DNA from: Dromaius novaehollandiae
Lineage: Eukaryota > Chordata > Aves > Casuariiformes > Dromaiidae
DNA length: 64,000 nucleotides
Direction: 5' to 3'
Assembly: GCF_036370855.1 (NCBI RefSeq)
Contig: NC_088098.1
Span: forward strand, 143,798,721 to 143,862,720
Shown: piece after piece, positions 43,427 through 57,100 of the stretch
Layout: the number at the start of each line of letters is the position of its first letter
Numbering within the stretch: position 1 is the first letter of the stretch
Position numbers and translations under genes: made by a program
The notes under the pieces: generated by a model
The model's database searches: none
Seen by the model: the letters and a program-made list of their open reading frames with translations, nothing else
Told to the model about the DNA's origin: nothing

Positions 43427-45803
43427 GTGGGTAGTCAACTTACATTCTTATGTCCCTTTTAAAAGCCTTGCTCAGTTCCAGCAGTAAAATGGATTTCCTG
43501 GTTTAGGATCTTTCCTGTAGTTTATCATCTCGTGTGTAGGAGCGGATGACAGTCTCTGTCGTTGTGCTCACTAGTGCCTTTGGCTAGCTCACAAGGCTCC
43601 CTGCTCAGCCCATGCAGCTTATTTTGAATCATGACCTGAAATGCTTGAAAGTACTCATGCGCTTTGTTGATGAACAAAGTTGATTTCCTGAGTTTGGTTC
43701 CTGAAAGATAAATGTTACGGTCCTTACCTTGCAGTGTTTCTATACAGCACTGGTGGAGTATGACAGTGGAGAAGCTGAGATAATTGTCGGAGTGGAGAAA
43801 AGCAGAAAGTTGAGGAGCTGCTGATACTGATGACATAGTCCAGCTGAGAAGAAATCAAAAGTTTAAATTATTCCCTATCAATTTACAGTGAGTGATAACA
43901 TATTTCACAAGTTAATCAGCTGACTCATTCTTGGATTTTTTTTTAAGCTGATAATGTAAAGACAGTTGAAGGAAGGGAGTCACATTCGCTCTCTTTTTTT
44001 TTCCTCCCCTCCACAGTAAGAGGGAAATTGTTTTTTCCTCCAGTTCTCTGTTCTTACCAAATCTCCGATCTGTTCTTTCCAATTCTTTCTGCTTTTGCCT
44101 TTCTACTTTCTCAGAAAAAAACACTTGTAACAGAAATGCACTTAATCCTAAATAATTCAAGTCCTGTTATGTTATTTCCTTGAAGGGCATGGTATGAATA
44201 AGCATTTACTTGTTTTCTATGTGATTTTGTTGCTAATGCTGGAATCTTTAGGGGCAAGTCTGCACTGTAATTCTGAGCAAGTAAATTCACAATGTTACAT
44301 TCTTTTCTTCTAATATTTTTCTCATATTATTTCAAGGAAAAAATAGAGAATTTAACCACAGCTTACTAAAGTAAACTTGTAATGTTCCTGATTGATTAAT
44401 ATTTTTGCTGCCTTGCAAAATTAAGCATCAATTTTAAAAAAAGTATGAAGAGAAATAGTATGTATGTGAAATACAAATCACAGCGCTGAAACACCCACTT
44501 TTCCTGTCTGTGTAGTGTATGAAATGTCATTGAGTCAAACAATACAGCATTCTCCATTTGAGCACATAAAATCTGAGTTCATAGAACAGACTAGCATAAC
44601 TGTACCAGCCTTGGGAACACTCCCTGTGAATAACTTCTCCATGGAATTTAAAAAATGTGGAAAGGAAGTGTCACTTGAGGAAAATAGCTTGTGCATTTAT
44701 CATTCCCACATTACTTCTTCTGTGTCATTAATTTTTACACTATTTTTTTCCTAAATGCCCAGAGTGCTATCAGAAATATTAAACAAATGAGAGAAAATCC
44801 TCCTCTCCTTTCTTTTGGGGAGGAGGGAAGGGGAGGAAGGGAGAGGGAATTAGAGTGAGGCCTCAGTTGTCCTGATAGGGCCATATTTTCACATCCAGGT
44901 CTTCTGATTACCAGGGTCAATATCTCAAAGCTATTACTGCTTGCCTTTCATGTCATTGCTTCACCTTCTTTTCCTTGTACACTGTCCTGTTTTGTTGCCT
45001 TATCTCCTTCTGCATCTGGGTAGTTGGAAAGGTCATAAAAGCTTGCTCTTGCTGTTTGCTGAGAGCTATAGACAGGAGCCGACAAAGGAATTCACAGTGT
45101 CCTTAATTTCAGGCACCCCTAGCTATATCTAATACCATGGAGCCAGGGAGGAGACCACATTGAGATAAGACTCACATGGAGACCATTCCCCCACTCCCCT
45201 GTAAAGTGATTTTTGTGATTAGTAATCATAGGCCCTTGAGCTGAGAGAGCACTGCATTGCACTGCAGTGGGCTCTCCTGTCTGGGCAGCTGGGAGACCAG
45301 AATGGTGGCATGTGCTGCAGGGTAAGCCGGTCTTGCAGAACAGATAGAGCCTCTGTAGTCTGGCTGAAGTCAGGCGGGATAGTTTATCTCCTTAAACTGA
45401 ATGTGGAAGGCACCGTATACTTAAGTAGAACTTGGCTTGTACTGATATATCCTTTTGTGCAGTTGTTTCAGAGAGTAGGGAAGAGTCGATAAATTATGGA
45501 GACTATTTTAAAAAACTCTTTTCAATAAACCATCATGACTTCTGAAAATAACATCTATTTTGGAAGAGCAGTGAGAACTTGTAAGGTGGGTAAAGGCCCA
45601 GATACTACTGGAATTTGTTTGGACACACAAATAGTCTGTAAAATTCTATGTATTTGTTTAAGCTTCTGTAGGAAGCCAAGGCCAAGACTTGGAAGAAGTT
45701 AAAACTACATAGTGGTATCTGATGTGGAGGAGGGATCAAAAGGAATATATATATTGATCAGGTCTTCACATAACTATTATCTGTGCTGTATCTCATCTCT
45801 CAG

Positions 45804-45937
45804 GCAAAAGCAGCCTTGGTTTGTGGAGCTTCAGTTCCCGTTTTGTTGTGTGCAGTGGCAGCCTTCAGCATTTTAAAACCAGTTTAGAAAGTGGAACTCA
45901 CCCTGTTGAAATGCTTCGATCAAATCTCGGAGGAGAG
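45804..45937 (+). other. Unassigned splice-bounded open segment 3
   Basis: A good pyrimidine-rich acceptor (CATCTCTCAG) and a GAG|GTAAAT donor bound 134 bases. One frame is open for 44 codons; a second frame gives a short hydrophobic peptide then a stop. No family recognised. Confidence 0.2.
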
Positions 45938-48364
45938 GTAAATTTTATGGAATTGTCGAGGACATTTTTATTACGTATTCTATACAGTGTCCCCAGTTCT
46001 AGTTGACTTTTATTTATGGATATGTCAGAGGGAATCTTTTTAGAGGTAAAAAATACTTAAAAAACCTAACTTTTTCCTTTCTGCTTATTACTAAGAACTA
46101 ACTGCCTACAGACTTCTGTCTTTTGAGTCACAAATGCATATTTGCCACTTCATTCCCTTCTCTCCAGATGCATCTTGCTAGCATGGGTTCCTATAAGATA
46201 CTGCTATGTAATGGTGCAGTAGGAGCAACTGTGTCCTATAGGTCAGGTGAACTTCAGCAGAAAAGCAAAGAAAGCTGCACTTAGCCTGTGTGAATATCCT
46301 GTGAGTGAGTGGGACTGTGTGGAATTATCTGCCCTTTAATTAAACTAGCTAAGTCCTACAAAGTGTTACAGCCTTTAAAAGCATTTACAGCCTTTTTAAA
46401 GTACGGTACATGCAAAATGAGTTTTCTTTTGTGTAAACATTCAAAGAGGACTTTCCACATTTTGAGAAAAAGCAGTGATTGTTTAGTGATGCCAACAGAG
46501 AGCTTAGGAGCAGAGATTCTTATTTCTGTTCCTGATTTGTGATCTTGCAAATATAAGACTCTTCTTCTGTCTCTTTCCATAGCCCTACTGGTGGGCTGAC
46601 AGCCTTGACACTATCAAAATTTGTTTTTCCTGCTACAAAGCTCCAATTTATTTTAACAAACTGAAATGTTCAGGGTGATACACTTGGATACAACCACTCT
46701 CAATGCAGTGGATGACCTGAGCAGACCACAGGTGCCACAGAAGTGAACCATCTCTAGCTTCCTGGATACAGAACCCAGAACACTATGTTTTGGCCTTTTC
46801 GGGTTAAGTTAGCACAGCTGTAAAATTGACCCAAACTTTATTGCGTCATCTTCCCAGATGCTGTGCAGTTAGCAGAGCGTGCAGCGCACTGGGCCTCAGC
46901 TGTGTCTTGTTACATTCCAGTGCTGGGGGAGTGGGCAGCACAAAACTGAAAACACCAGAAAAGCCAGATGTTCAGAACGTGTTATTTCTTTGACATAACA
47001 ACAACAACAAACAGAACCAAATACGTTGGTTTCTAGAGATTTCACTTCACACAGAAGAGACATCAAGTATCATCTTAAATCAGTACTGTCCAAGATAGCT
47101 GCCTAGGCTTCCACTTCCTCTTTCATGTTGCAGGAGACAGCACTGAGATGAAGCAGTTAAAAGAAGCTCTTCCTTACTGTCTTAAGCTATGGTTAAGCAC
47201 AGCTGAAAGTTGTCTGAAACACCTTCAGATCCACAGTATTCTTCTCTGCTGCATTAGCTCTACTCACCAACCTTAAGGTTCACTTTCTAAATCTGACTAA
47301 TGAGAAGGAAAATAGAGCCTTGCTTATCTATATGTCTTTCAGGAATGAATTTTAAGCTTCACAAATAAGGCTGGGCAGGACAGAAGGCAGCAGGAGTGAG
47401 AAGTAGCAGAAGAACATGCATCAGAGCTGACAAGTTCTGTTCTGGTCCAATGCTTTTGCAGTGAACTTTTTAACTCTACACAATAGGATTTAAGGAAAAC
47501 ATCAGCTCAGCACACCAATTCTACTGTTTTATTGTCAGGCTCCAATGACTAACTTGGCAAAAGCTGAATGTCTTGTTTGTGCTGTTCTTGCACATGCCTC
47601 TACATCACTATTTACAAATAATACTTTATATAACTTTAAATTAAACTCTTGAGGATACTCACATGACTGAGAGCATTTATTTGTTTAGAAAATTAATGGT
47701 ATTGTAGCCTACTGTCTCCTCACTTAGCATATTCCCAGTTCCTGTGAGATTCCAGGTATATTTAATTACCATAGTAATTCACAGTATAACATAAATTGCC
47801 TTTTCCCCAGTTAGCAGCATTTCTTCAGTGAGTCCTTTTAATAATGATATCAAAGCATTTCACAGGTATAAAAAATATAAATTGTATGCGAAACTGATCT
47901 GATGCATGAAATCTGTTATGCAGCTAATTAAGATCACTTAAGATCACTTAACATCAGAAAAGCAGAAGTTTAAGTTTACATCCTTGTTCAAACGTTCTAG
48001 CTTACCATATGGGAAAGTAAAAATCAGTGCTTGTTTGCTGTTGGGCAAATTCTCAGGCATCTGGCTTGTTTTACTCAGCAGCATTAGTTTTGGGTGGAGC
48101 TATTTCAGAGCTAAAAAACACTGCCTCAATAGAGAATGGAAGTGCAGAAGAAAATCATTAACTACACATTCTCAGAGAGTATATTCTTTCAGAAGCTGAA
48201 GTAGGACTTTTTTCAAGGAAAGGCAGATGTGTTTGTGTATGAATATGCATGCACAGCTTTGAGCTGTGAAACACTGCTGATCATGTCTCCATGCCTGTTT
48301 TCAAGGGGAAAAAAAGCATTAATTTGTATTGCTGTCCTCATATACAATTTGGGGAAGGTTTCAG

Positions 48365-48465
48365 AAATGGCTGCTCTTGCTGAAGAAGTCAAGAGGAATA
48401 GCAACGGACTGAAATCTGAGCTCCTCCGGACTGAGAAGATGCTGCAGTTGCTTTTCCGTAGAAAG
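48365..48465 (+). other. Unassigned splice-bounded open segment 4
   Basis: An acceptor-like GGTTTCAG is followed by ATG and 33 codons starting MAALAEEVKRNSNGLKSELL, a charged coiled-coil-like stretch. The donor-like AAG|GTGCTC is weak; read through, the frame continues to a stop at 48513. No family recognised. Confidence 0.2.
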
Positions 48466-49311
48466 GTGCTCTCTGCTAACAAAGACCCAGCACAACTTAT
48501 TTCCCAGCTATAGTCACTGTATTGGTGATCCAGCAAGTAAACATTAGATACTGTATTTAGTTACTTTCTTCCCTAAAATGCAACTACAGCTGTCTAGCCT
48601 GTATGTTAAAAAGGACCCAACCAAAGGCCTGCTCAGTTACTTCCATTTCTTAGAAGAGGCTGAGAAAAGAGGAACAGGTCCTGCAGTAGGCCCAGTATGT
48701 GAGCAATAGGATCTCTGGGAAGCTATAACACAGATGCCTCTATAGGGCTTGCCTCAGCACAGCTCTGTAGCTAATTTTAAGCGATTTCTGTTTGCGATCT
48801 TCAGCTGATTTCAGCTGTAGCAACCTATTGTAAAGGAAAACAGTCACTTGGGTAAGGCACATGCGCTGTGCCAGAAAGATCTTGTACAAATTACATTCTC
48901 CACCCTCAGAAAAAGGAAACTGTCAGCAAAGCACACAGAACAAAGATGCCTGTGACTCATGAAACAGTTTAATGGGATTTTACTAGCATGGCTAGTTTGA
49001 GTTGAGTATAAAGGATAAAAGATGCCTCAGACCATCCCTGGTGAATTAAGCAAATGCTGGGTTCAGCTGCGGTTATGCTTGCCATTCATATCTGGAAGCT
49101 GATTTCTGTTGGAATATATCATATCTGTGTTTTTCTTCATAAAATCTTTTTCAGCTTAGCCAATAGCTGAGGGCCAAAAAGAAAGCATGCGCACACACAA
49201 AAGCCATGGGTTTTATTTTAATAGGGATCCCTACTGCTTATCGTTGCTGCTTTATGTAATTGTCTGGAAAAGGTCAGCACAGTTTGTGCTGTGTTTCCAA
49301 TTGAAGCTGAA

Positions 49312-49315
<4 letters not shown>

Positions 49316-49344
<29 letters not shown>
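49316..49344. repeat. Run of 29 T
   Basis: A pure T run. It could be the tail of a minus-strand retroposed copy, but the sequence to its right matches no gene I know. Confidence 0.9.
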
Positions 49345-49346
<2 letters not shown>

Positions 49347-50382
49347 ACGGGACTTGTAATCTTTTGGCTAAATACAATATGAAAAAGGAACTGTAGAACA
49401 ATATGAGGGTATTCCAGCCTCACCCCGTGCACTTTTATTCTTAAATTGCTGTGAATCTAATGAAGCTAGTCCCAAATATCTGTTGGCTTTAAAATGTGTA
49501 GTGAGGAGACAAAATATGATCAGATCTTTAGCTCTAAGGTCAGTCCAGTGGTGGCTGGTTTGTTTCTGTATCTCTAGAATAAATTCAGTGCTATAATATC
49601 TATAATTTTGGTTTTGCTTTCTATAGCACTTATGCAAATAGTCATCTTCAGCATGACTTTTTATCTTGATTATACTTCCCTAATTACTTCTATAGGCTTA
49701 GCATAGAATTTAAAGCATTTGTTTTGCTTTTAACTTTGCACAGTTGTTCAAAGCAGCTGGCTGGTTGCTTAAATACATCTCAGAAGAGGACTGAGGGAGG
49801 GAGTTAGTTCCTGCTTTTGGCTGAGTGAAGTTGACCTCTGCTGTCATGAAGAAGATCGGGAAGAAAAATTCTTTTTCAAATTTTATTTGAATTAAAATGC
49901 ATACTGGAGGAAGGCTCAGAAAGAGATTTGGTCATGGCCACGCAATCCTTCAGGGACTGGGGAAACAAGCCAGCCCTCATATGTGATTGAGAAGACATAT
50001 CCATGGCCAGCCTCCAGACCTGAGGCAAGTTTTTGCTTTCTTCAGAAATGGGAGTCAGAAGTTACTCTGCTGCACTGCAATGATGAGAGAGAAGAGGCAA
50101 GCAGGGTAGGACTCCCCTGAAACAGCACTGCCATTGCCAGTCCTCAGACTTATTGTTCATCTAACCTCCTTGCTTGGACTTTTTGTTTATGGTCATTAGC
50201 CTTTGCTCACGTAACCTGACAGGTGTAGGGGGGGGTTATGAGAGGCAGGAGAGCTTGTGAGGCTTCAGGTAGGAGCTGGCAGTCTGTGTAGTCACCCTGC
50301 TCTCAGTCCTCTGGGATACCAAGTTCCAACTCACCATCTTATGGGAGCCACAGACCTTTCCAGACAGGCATGTCAGCTCTCC

Positions 50383-50408
50383 ACATGCATGAGCATTCTC
50401 ATGCATGT
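50383..50408. repeat. Inverted repeat, 11-bp arms
   Basis: ACATGCATGAG and CTCATGCATGT are perfect reverse complements around a 4-base loop CATT. Confidence 0.85.
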
Positions 50409-50943
50409 CCCATGAAATGGTGGTACACTTCTCAAAAGGAAGTTTCTACTGGAAACTTAGGCATATGAGAGAGTCACAGCATTTTCCAGCAGGTCCCATG
50501 ATCAGGATGACTGGGAACTGAGACATGCTATGGTTCTGCTTTGGAGCATGTGGAGAACTATGTGTGAACATAGTCATGGATACCGAACAACTATAGGCAT
50601 GGTTATTATGCAAGGAATCCATCCACACAAGTAAGGAGAAAATAATATCCAGGAGACATGATTTTTAATTGCAGAGGCAGCCATTAGGAGTGCCTTTTGA
50701 CACACCTTATGTTGATGTCATAAAATATTCATAAAAGCATATAAATAGTAGGCTGCAACTAAAGCAAGAGGTTTCATTTCTAAAAGCAACATTCTGTCAA
50801 TCAAGGGAGATGCATTCCAAATTTATTCATAACTCGAGAAGCTGTAAGAGAGCTGTCCCATCAGGATTAATCTAGGGGCAAAGTCTTTATATCAGTGGGA
50901 ACTCTGTATTTGTTTGGGTTTTTTTTTCCTCTTTGTAGCCATG

Positions 50944-51029
50944 TTTTGCCACAAACTGAGTGCAATAAAATAGGTTAATTATTCATTTTTGCCACAAACT
51001 GTGTGCAATAAAATAGGTTAATTATTCAT
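50944..51029. repeat. Tandem duplication, two 43-bp copies
   Basis: The unit begins TTTTGCCACAAACTG and ends GGTTAATTATTCAT. The two copies differ at one base (GAGTG against GTGTG), so the duplication is recent. Each copy has an AATAAA hexamer on the plus strand. Confidence 0.95.
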
Positions 51030-52193
51030 ATTGTAACTGCATTTTGCAATGAGTTAGGTTTCCTGGGAACAGGATACCTGTGTGTACATTAGTTTAATTT
51101 AGAAAATAACGAGCCTATAAATAGGCAGGCGATTATACTCTCCCTTTGCCTTGTCTGAGATTTGTCTTATAATAATCAAGCATTTGCACGTGTGCTGTCT
51201 ACAGAGGTGCAAAGGGCAGGTTAAGGTCCATAACACCAGCTGCTGCACTGGTGAAGAAAAATACCCTTCAGCAGATGTTAGATAGGACTGTTGTAGATAA
51301 CACAGGATTATAGAGATACTCACATGCCACATGCCAGAGGGGCTGGTTGTCCTACCAACGCCAGAACATGCAGAAAAGCTTAGGAAGCTAAAGTTTTGGT
51401 GTTGGCAGGAGAGTGCAGACTAGAGTTTGTCCTGTAGAGTTTTCTTGGGAAAACGGGAGACAAAACGAGAGGTCTTCATTGAGGGTGCAATTACAGGAAG
51501 AAGGTTGGCTCCTCTGGTCTTTCTGTGCTAGGGACAGTCATCTAATGAAATGCAGAGGACTCTCACAGGTGAGGTAACACGTGCTGTGGTGATGCCTTTG
51601 TGTGCCTCCTAGGTTTGTCCTCTGGTTTGGGTAAGCTTGTGTCTCAGCAGAAGAGCTGGAAGGAAATATGGGCATAGAATGCAATTCTCTGTGTATAAGG
51701 GACAAGGCTGGACCCCACATAAGAAATATTTGATAGGGAGGATTTGAAATTAGTCATGACTCAAAGTGGCTTTTTGCATGGTAGCAGCTCATCTGTGATT
51801 ACTAAGACAGCACTTAATAAGACAGTATTTCAACTGTCTTAAAACTGCCTGCTGGAGACTGAATACTGCCTTTCGTCAAAAGATCAAATGCTAAATGAGA
51901 AAAACCAGCATGTCAGAAAAGATTTCCCTCTGGAACTCAGTGAGGCAAGATAAAAATCAGGAAATGGCAATCCTGCCTAAAACGCTAGGGTGTGAGCGGC
52001 AAGTGTTAGTCATCAGTATTTTCTGTGTTCCTACTATATGTTATGGCAGAAGCTGGTTGTGTAAGGAGGCCAGATACAGCTGTGGGGGAAGGGCACGGTG
52101 CTGTGCACAGCCATCCGCCTGGGTGTGGGACTTGAATTTTCTGACAGAGCACAGATTGAACTTGCTTCTCCCCATTCTCTCCCCCTCCTCCAG

Positions 52194-52337
52194 AGAGACT
52201 TGCTCGGCAATCAAGCAGCCTCAGAGCACGTTCTCTCCCAAAGGCAGGGAAGACCTAACTACTCACGTTTTTTTCTGCATGCTCTGGATTTGGTAGAAGA
52301 CTTCTGTCAAAAGTGTGTATTCCCAGAATCCTCACTG
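52194..52337 (+). other. Unassigned splice-bounded open segment 5
   Basis: A very good acceptor (TCTCCCCCTCCTCCAG) precedes 48 open codons in phase 0 starting RDLLGNQAASEHVLSQRQGR. The donor CTG|GTACTG is poor. The frame stops at 52358, so it could be a terminal exon. No family recognised. Confidence 0.2.
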
Positions 52338-53907
52338 GTACTGACTAGCATCTGCTGAACAGCACGATGCCAAACACTGCAGTTTATATTATTATTTCCT
52401 TGGATGGAGATTTGCTCCTTATACAACTGTATGACTTTAATTTTGCTTCAGTGTGAATCTTCTAGAGGCTTTTTAACTAGTAGAATGCTGGAATACTACA
52501 TCGCTTGACTTGATTCTGACTTACCAGCGGTGAGAATGGCTGCTAAGCTTTTGCTGGGTTATGATTTATTTATTCTTAGAGGCTAAAATTCCAGCTAACT
52601 GCAATTCATGAACAGTCTGTTTAAGATGGGATACTCAGTGAAGCTCAGATAGATAAGGCTGGCTCAGAGAGTCTCACCAGGGTGAAAGTGCTCTTTCATT
52701 CCCTACTGCAGAATTTATGAGTGACAACGTCCTAGCTCCTATGGCACCCGTGGTTTGCAAAACATTTTGATTATCAAAGTCCTTAGCCATGCTGCAAGTA
52801 GCCACTCTGTGAGGAGTGCTCAATACCCTTCAAAGACCAACACAGCTGCACTGCAGAAACTTTTGATTTCCTTCCTTTCCAGACATTACCCAGATGACAA
52901 AATCAATTGATCACCACCGAATGGCATGGAGAAAGCACTTTTTTTGGGAAGGGGGGAGGCGAGGGGGAGAGCAGGGAGGGTTAGACAATTATAATGGGTT
53001 TACAAAAAAGTCATAAATATCTGCATGCGGATATGGGGTTGGTGGTGTAGAAAAGAGATCTTTTGTCCGAAGGAGCCTTGGTTGTGTGATACAACCTTTC
53101 CTCGCTAAAGCTAAGGCTTAGCTAGTTTTGTGTTTTTGTGAGGAGCGTGGAGCACAGTTTACAGAGCACAGAACTGCAGCTTTTGGATAAAAGAATATTA
53201 AGTTAGAACATAGTTTCTTAGTGACATTAGCAATGCTAAAACATGGTGCTTGAGGCAAGACCAGGCAATGACAGCCTGTCTCCAGTGAAGTGGAATTGGA
53301 TAGATCCTCTTTCAATGCACTGAAAATATAATATTTAAGCTTTATTATTGCTGGGCCTCCAGCTCTTTTATTCATGCATAGTTTTCTGTTGGGTATATAT
53401 TGTTGAAGCTACTGAATCACTGGGCTAAAAATTCATTCTGAAGCTACAAGCTTTCTGCAGATTTTCTGTACTAACAGTACTGACTCCAAGCTTTTCTTGT
53501 CCCCTCCTCAGGATGTTTTTTATAAAGTGATTCAAGGAGATGGGATCCTAAGCATGGATTTATGTAAATTTCTGTCTTTATCCAGCCCTAACCTATGAGA
53601 TCCTGAAATATTTCTCTGTTTAGTTGTACAAGTCAGGGGAAATCTCAGTCAAACATCCTGGGACCTGTTCCCTTTTTTTCACTTCTCGTTCGTGTAATTA
53701 AGGAGAAAGCTAAGACCATAGTTACCAAATGAGAAGTGGAAAAAGTCTTGCCAAATAAGCATGTCTGTCTGTCTTTTGTTAGCATGATTGTCGCGGCCCG
53801 AAGGGAGTCGTTCAGGACGACCTCCCTCCCCTTGGGACCAACGACCAAGTTCGTGATGCACTTGGACTGAATTAAAGTGAAACGACACCAGCCAACCAGT
53901 TTTAAGA

Positions 53908-53913
53908 TTTATT
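53908..53913 (-). terminator. Polyadenylation signal of the solo LTR
   Basis: AATAAA on the minus strand about 120 bases from the LTR 3' end, the usual place at the end of R. Confidence 0.6.
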
Positions 53914-54175
53914 AACACAAAGATAAGGCATGTGGTCTAGACAAGTCCCGTGCCACACGTTTCAAACAGATTCAACAAAGGAGAGGGAAAAAGAGAGGAG
54001 AGAGAGAGAGAGAAAAGATATCACCACCCATGGATCCAGCGTTGTCCCGTTGGTCCTCTTCCTTTGGGAGTCTCAGCGGTGGGGGGGGGGGCCGTCTGGT
54101 GGTAGGTGGGTCCTCTTCACACAGCCCGAGTTGGGTACCTCCGAAGAGGGACCCCGAACAAAGAAATCCCTGGAC

Positions 54176-54182
54176 AATTATA
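54176..54182 (-). promoter_or_regulatory. TATA box of the solo LTR
   Basis: TATAATT on the minus strand, about 265 bases before the AATAAA signal, the expected order for U3-R. It would drive transcription leftward, the same direction as CD99. Confidence 0.5.
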
Positions 54183-57100
54183 CCTTCCAATCTAAGCTCT
54201 CCACCCCTCACACGGTAGTTTGGACCAATAGCAGTTTTTTGGGTCTGGGGTCTCCTGCTCCTTATTGGATCTCATCGTCGTTCCTAGGCAGGCTGTTTTC
54301 TGCTGCAGTTTCTTCCACAGGTGTGTCTCCATTTCTCGGGTTCTGCTGTTGTCTCTGCAGGTCCTGACAAAGAGGTGGTAACTCCAGCAATTAGCACTGT
54401 TTCAGATGCAAACTGCTGGTAACTCCCTTATCGTTCCCGCCTGCACCAGCTCTGGGGCCCTTTCTCACCGAACTAGGGAGTGCGGCCTAAGGCTCCAGCA
54501 AATTCAGCCACTCATGCCAAGCAAGTTTCACAGAAGTTGCGCTAAAAACGGACAATAATTTACAGTCCAGGTCCCAAAGTCTCTGCCCGATTGTGGTCTT
54601 GTTCAGTGCAGGCTCGGTGTGTCCCGGGTGGTCGCAGGGAGACCATCTCGGGGGTCGCAGCAGCCCAGTCCTGTTTCTGCCAGGGACAGACGGCTTGCTC
54701 GGGGTTATGGCCTGCCTGCACCCCATGCACCAAGAAATGTTTAAGGCAAAAAGATTCATTCATCGGTCCGCCACAATGATCCAACTCACACAGATATCTG
54801 GAGATCATTTCTTCTCCTTCCTGCACTGAGAAAAAGGTTTTTGCAATTAGAATGTAGCTGCATTGTTTTAGACTTACTTTTAATTTCTGTGCAGGAATTT
54901 TGTTCTAGAGAAAATAACATGGATGACATTTGCTAACTAGTTAAGGAAAAAAGCAGAATAATAAAGTATAATTAATCTCTTAATTTTTGCCTTTTTTTGC
55001 ATGTTACTTCAGTGCTGCTTCCAAAATCCTTCAGGAATGCTAAGCAAGTATGTTAGGTTTGCTGTTTCTCATTGTCTCAGTGTTGTCTTCCCTACCAGGC
55101 TGTAGGATGCCTGGCTGTAGATGGATGAGAAGCGCATTTCAAGTCCTTACAATGAAGCTGGCCACAAAACAGCCACGAATGCAAGCTGGAGAAGGGTTAT
55201 GGAGGCAGGTTCTCAGCTATTAGCCTGGAATATCAGGGGAGGGGTTCCTGCTCTCTGGCGTGTTTCTGTATTTTGCATGAAGCAGTCATGGTAAAGTGCA
55301 GAATGATTCTTGGGAATATTTCTAATGCCTCTTCATGAAGCTGGCCTATAATACAATAGAAATCTGTGTATTCAGATGGTAAATAGACCAGAACTATAAA
55401 CAAACCTATTGTAAAACTGGAGGAAACAACTAGCTTACAGTGATCCTACAGATTTATTTGCATGCAAAAAGAATTATTTTTAAAAGAACTGATAGTGAGT
55501 TAATTTTTCTTGGTTACAGAAATCAAATTTCATTTCATTACATAGATATAAACATTGAAGAACTATTTAATAGTATGCCAGTGTATCTGAGAGAAACATT
55601 TGGCTTTTAGCTATGAGTTAAAAAATTACGGCATGTTCTCAGGATGCAGTAGTAAGCATTCCATAAATATTTACTACAAATGCATTGTTAACATTTGATT
55701 AATGTGAAAGAACAAGAGACAAATGTTGGCTTGTTCTCTTTAATGTTGTTGTCCTAGTTCATTTACGTTACTTGGTCTTTTTACGGGAAAAGGACACACA
55801 AAGAGAGTTTAAGCAGTTTAGAGCAATGAAGTTATCCTTGCAGCTAGAAGAACTGTTTATTTTTTCCAGTAAAATATTAACATGTGAATACTTTCACTAG
55901 ATGAGTGGCAAATTAGATAGATGTCACTGTGTAAGAATTTCCATATGAATGTAATAAATGTGTTAAGTAAAGCAACCTACCGTTTGACAGATGATGGTTT
56001 TCAAAAAGATTACTGTATTCACACTGCTGGATTGCTATGTATGATTGAAAGAACAAGATGAAGTTGGGGCAATATCAGATGCTAAATATGAAAAGTTGAT
56101 TGGAAGGCTCAACAAATGTATCATTTACAATCACAGGCTTACTGCTGAGGGACCAGCTAAGTGGGTTTTGTATATGTTCAACACTGAGGCACTGCAATGC
56201 ACAGAGTAGTACATTAGGGCAATTTTAGTCCAAGATATCAAGCATATATTCATTTGCAAATACCCAGTCCATAAACTCAGTCATTTCCTTTAGTCATAGC
56301 TAACCTCAATGAGCATTTAAGCTTACACAGCCCAGAAATAAGTAATGTTCATGAAAGTGGCTGTGTTAACCTGTTTGAGTAACTTTTCAGATTAGGAGAA
56401 CTACTAGTGAAAATGCTGAAAGACACCGACGTGTGGTCTCAGGTTGTGACCTTTGGTTCTGTGTGTTTTTTAGGGGGACTTCAGAATTTGAAATAGTTTC
56501 CTTGATTTTGAACAGAAGAGGTAAAATATATTCATTAAAGATGATTAGCAAGCGCAAAATCTTCCTCATAGCTTCTTGACAACTAGTCACCACTCCCTGC
56601 AAGCCGTTCATTCCTGAGGCTTGTGGTTCTGGCAGAACAATTCTTCATTAATGTGTCCTTGACATTCAGCCATTTTAGGAATTGAAAGCCACTATCTAGG
56701 AAAATGTTGTGGTAGGCTAGGATTTCTGTGAAAAGAAGGCAGAAAGAACTTGAATTGAATGCCTTACATTTTCTCAGATACTGTTTTGGCACTTGCCATT
56801 TGATACAATTCCCAGAGATTCTGAACTCCAGTTTGTTATAACTGGACCTACCTTCCTCTCTACTGCAGGATTTCTTTACTGAGCAGTATACTGAACATGT
56901 TGCAACATCTTTTTATGAAAGGAAACATTGTTTTTTATTCTATATGAATAAGATTTCCTTTCTACTGTACTCCACAAGTAGATTGCAATCTCAAGTGTGC
57001 TTCATAGAGGCATTTGAGTTGAAAACAATTCTGCATGTTAAGTATCATCTTAAAAAATAAAATCTGAGGCAATGCTGGTAAAGTACATAAAGTCATCTGA

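Larger units (their letters stand above)
36561..53788. other. Sequence upstream of CD99, no gene recognised
   Basis: Mostly AT-rich non-coding DNA. It holds several plus-strand open segments bounded by splice-like sites (listed separately), a G run at 38772-38783, a T run at 49316-49344, an inverted repeat at 50383-50408 and a 43-bp tandem duplication at 50944-51029. In human the divergent neighbour of CD99 is DHRSX/ZBED1; I saw no short-chain dehydrogenase or BED-finger motif. Confidence 0.55.
53789..54775 (-). mobile_element. Solo LTR of an endogenous retrovirus
   Basis: The 987-bp element starts TGTCGCGG and ends CCGCCACA on the plus strand, an imperfect terminal inverted repeat with TG...CA ends. 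It is flanked by perfect 5-bp target duplications ATGAT (53784-53788 and 54776-54780). Orientation is minus: AATAAA lies at 53913-53908 and a TATAATT box at 54182-54176. That leaves U3 of about 0.55-0.6 kb and, from the AATAAA to the end, about 125 bases. No internal region is present, so it arose by LTR-LTR recombination. The 5-bp duplication suits ERVL-like families. It also holds GA and G simple repeats. Confidence 0.88.

Noticed and set aside
49316-49400. T run followed by CTTTTGGCTAA, resembling the start of U2 snRNA
   Set aside because: Only about 11 bases match and the following U2 sequence is absent, so it is not a U2 gene or clear pseudogene.
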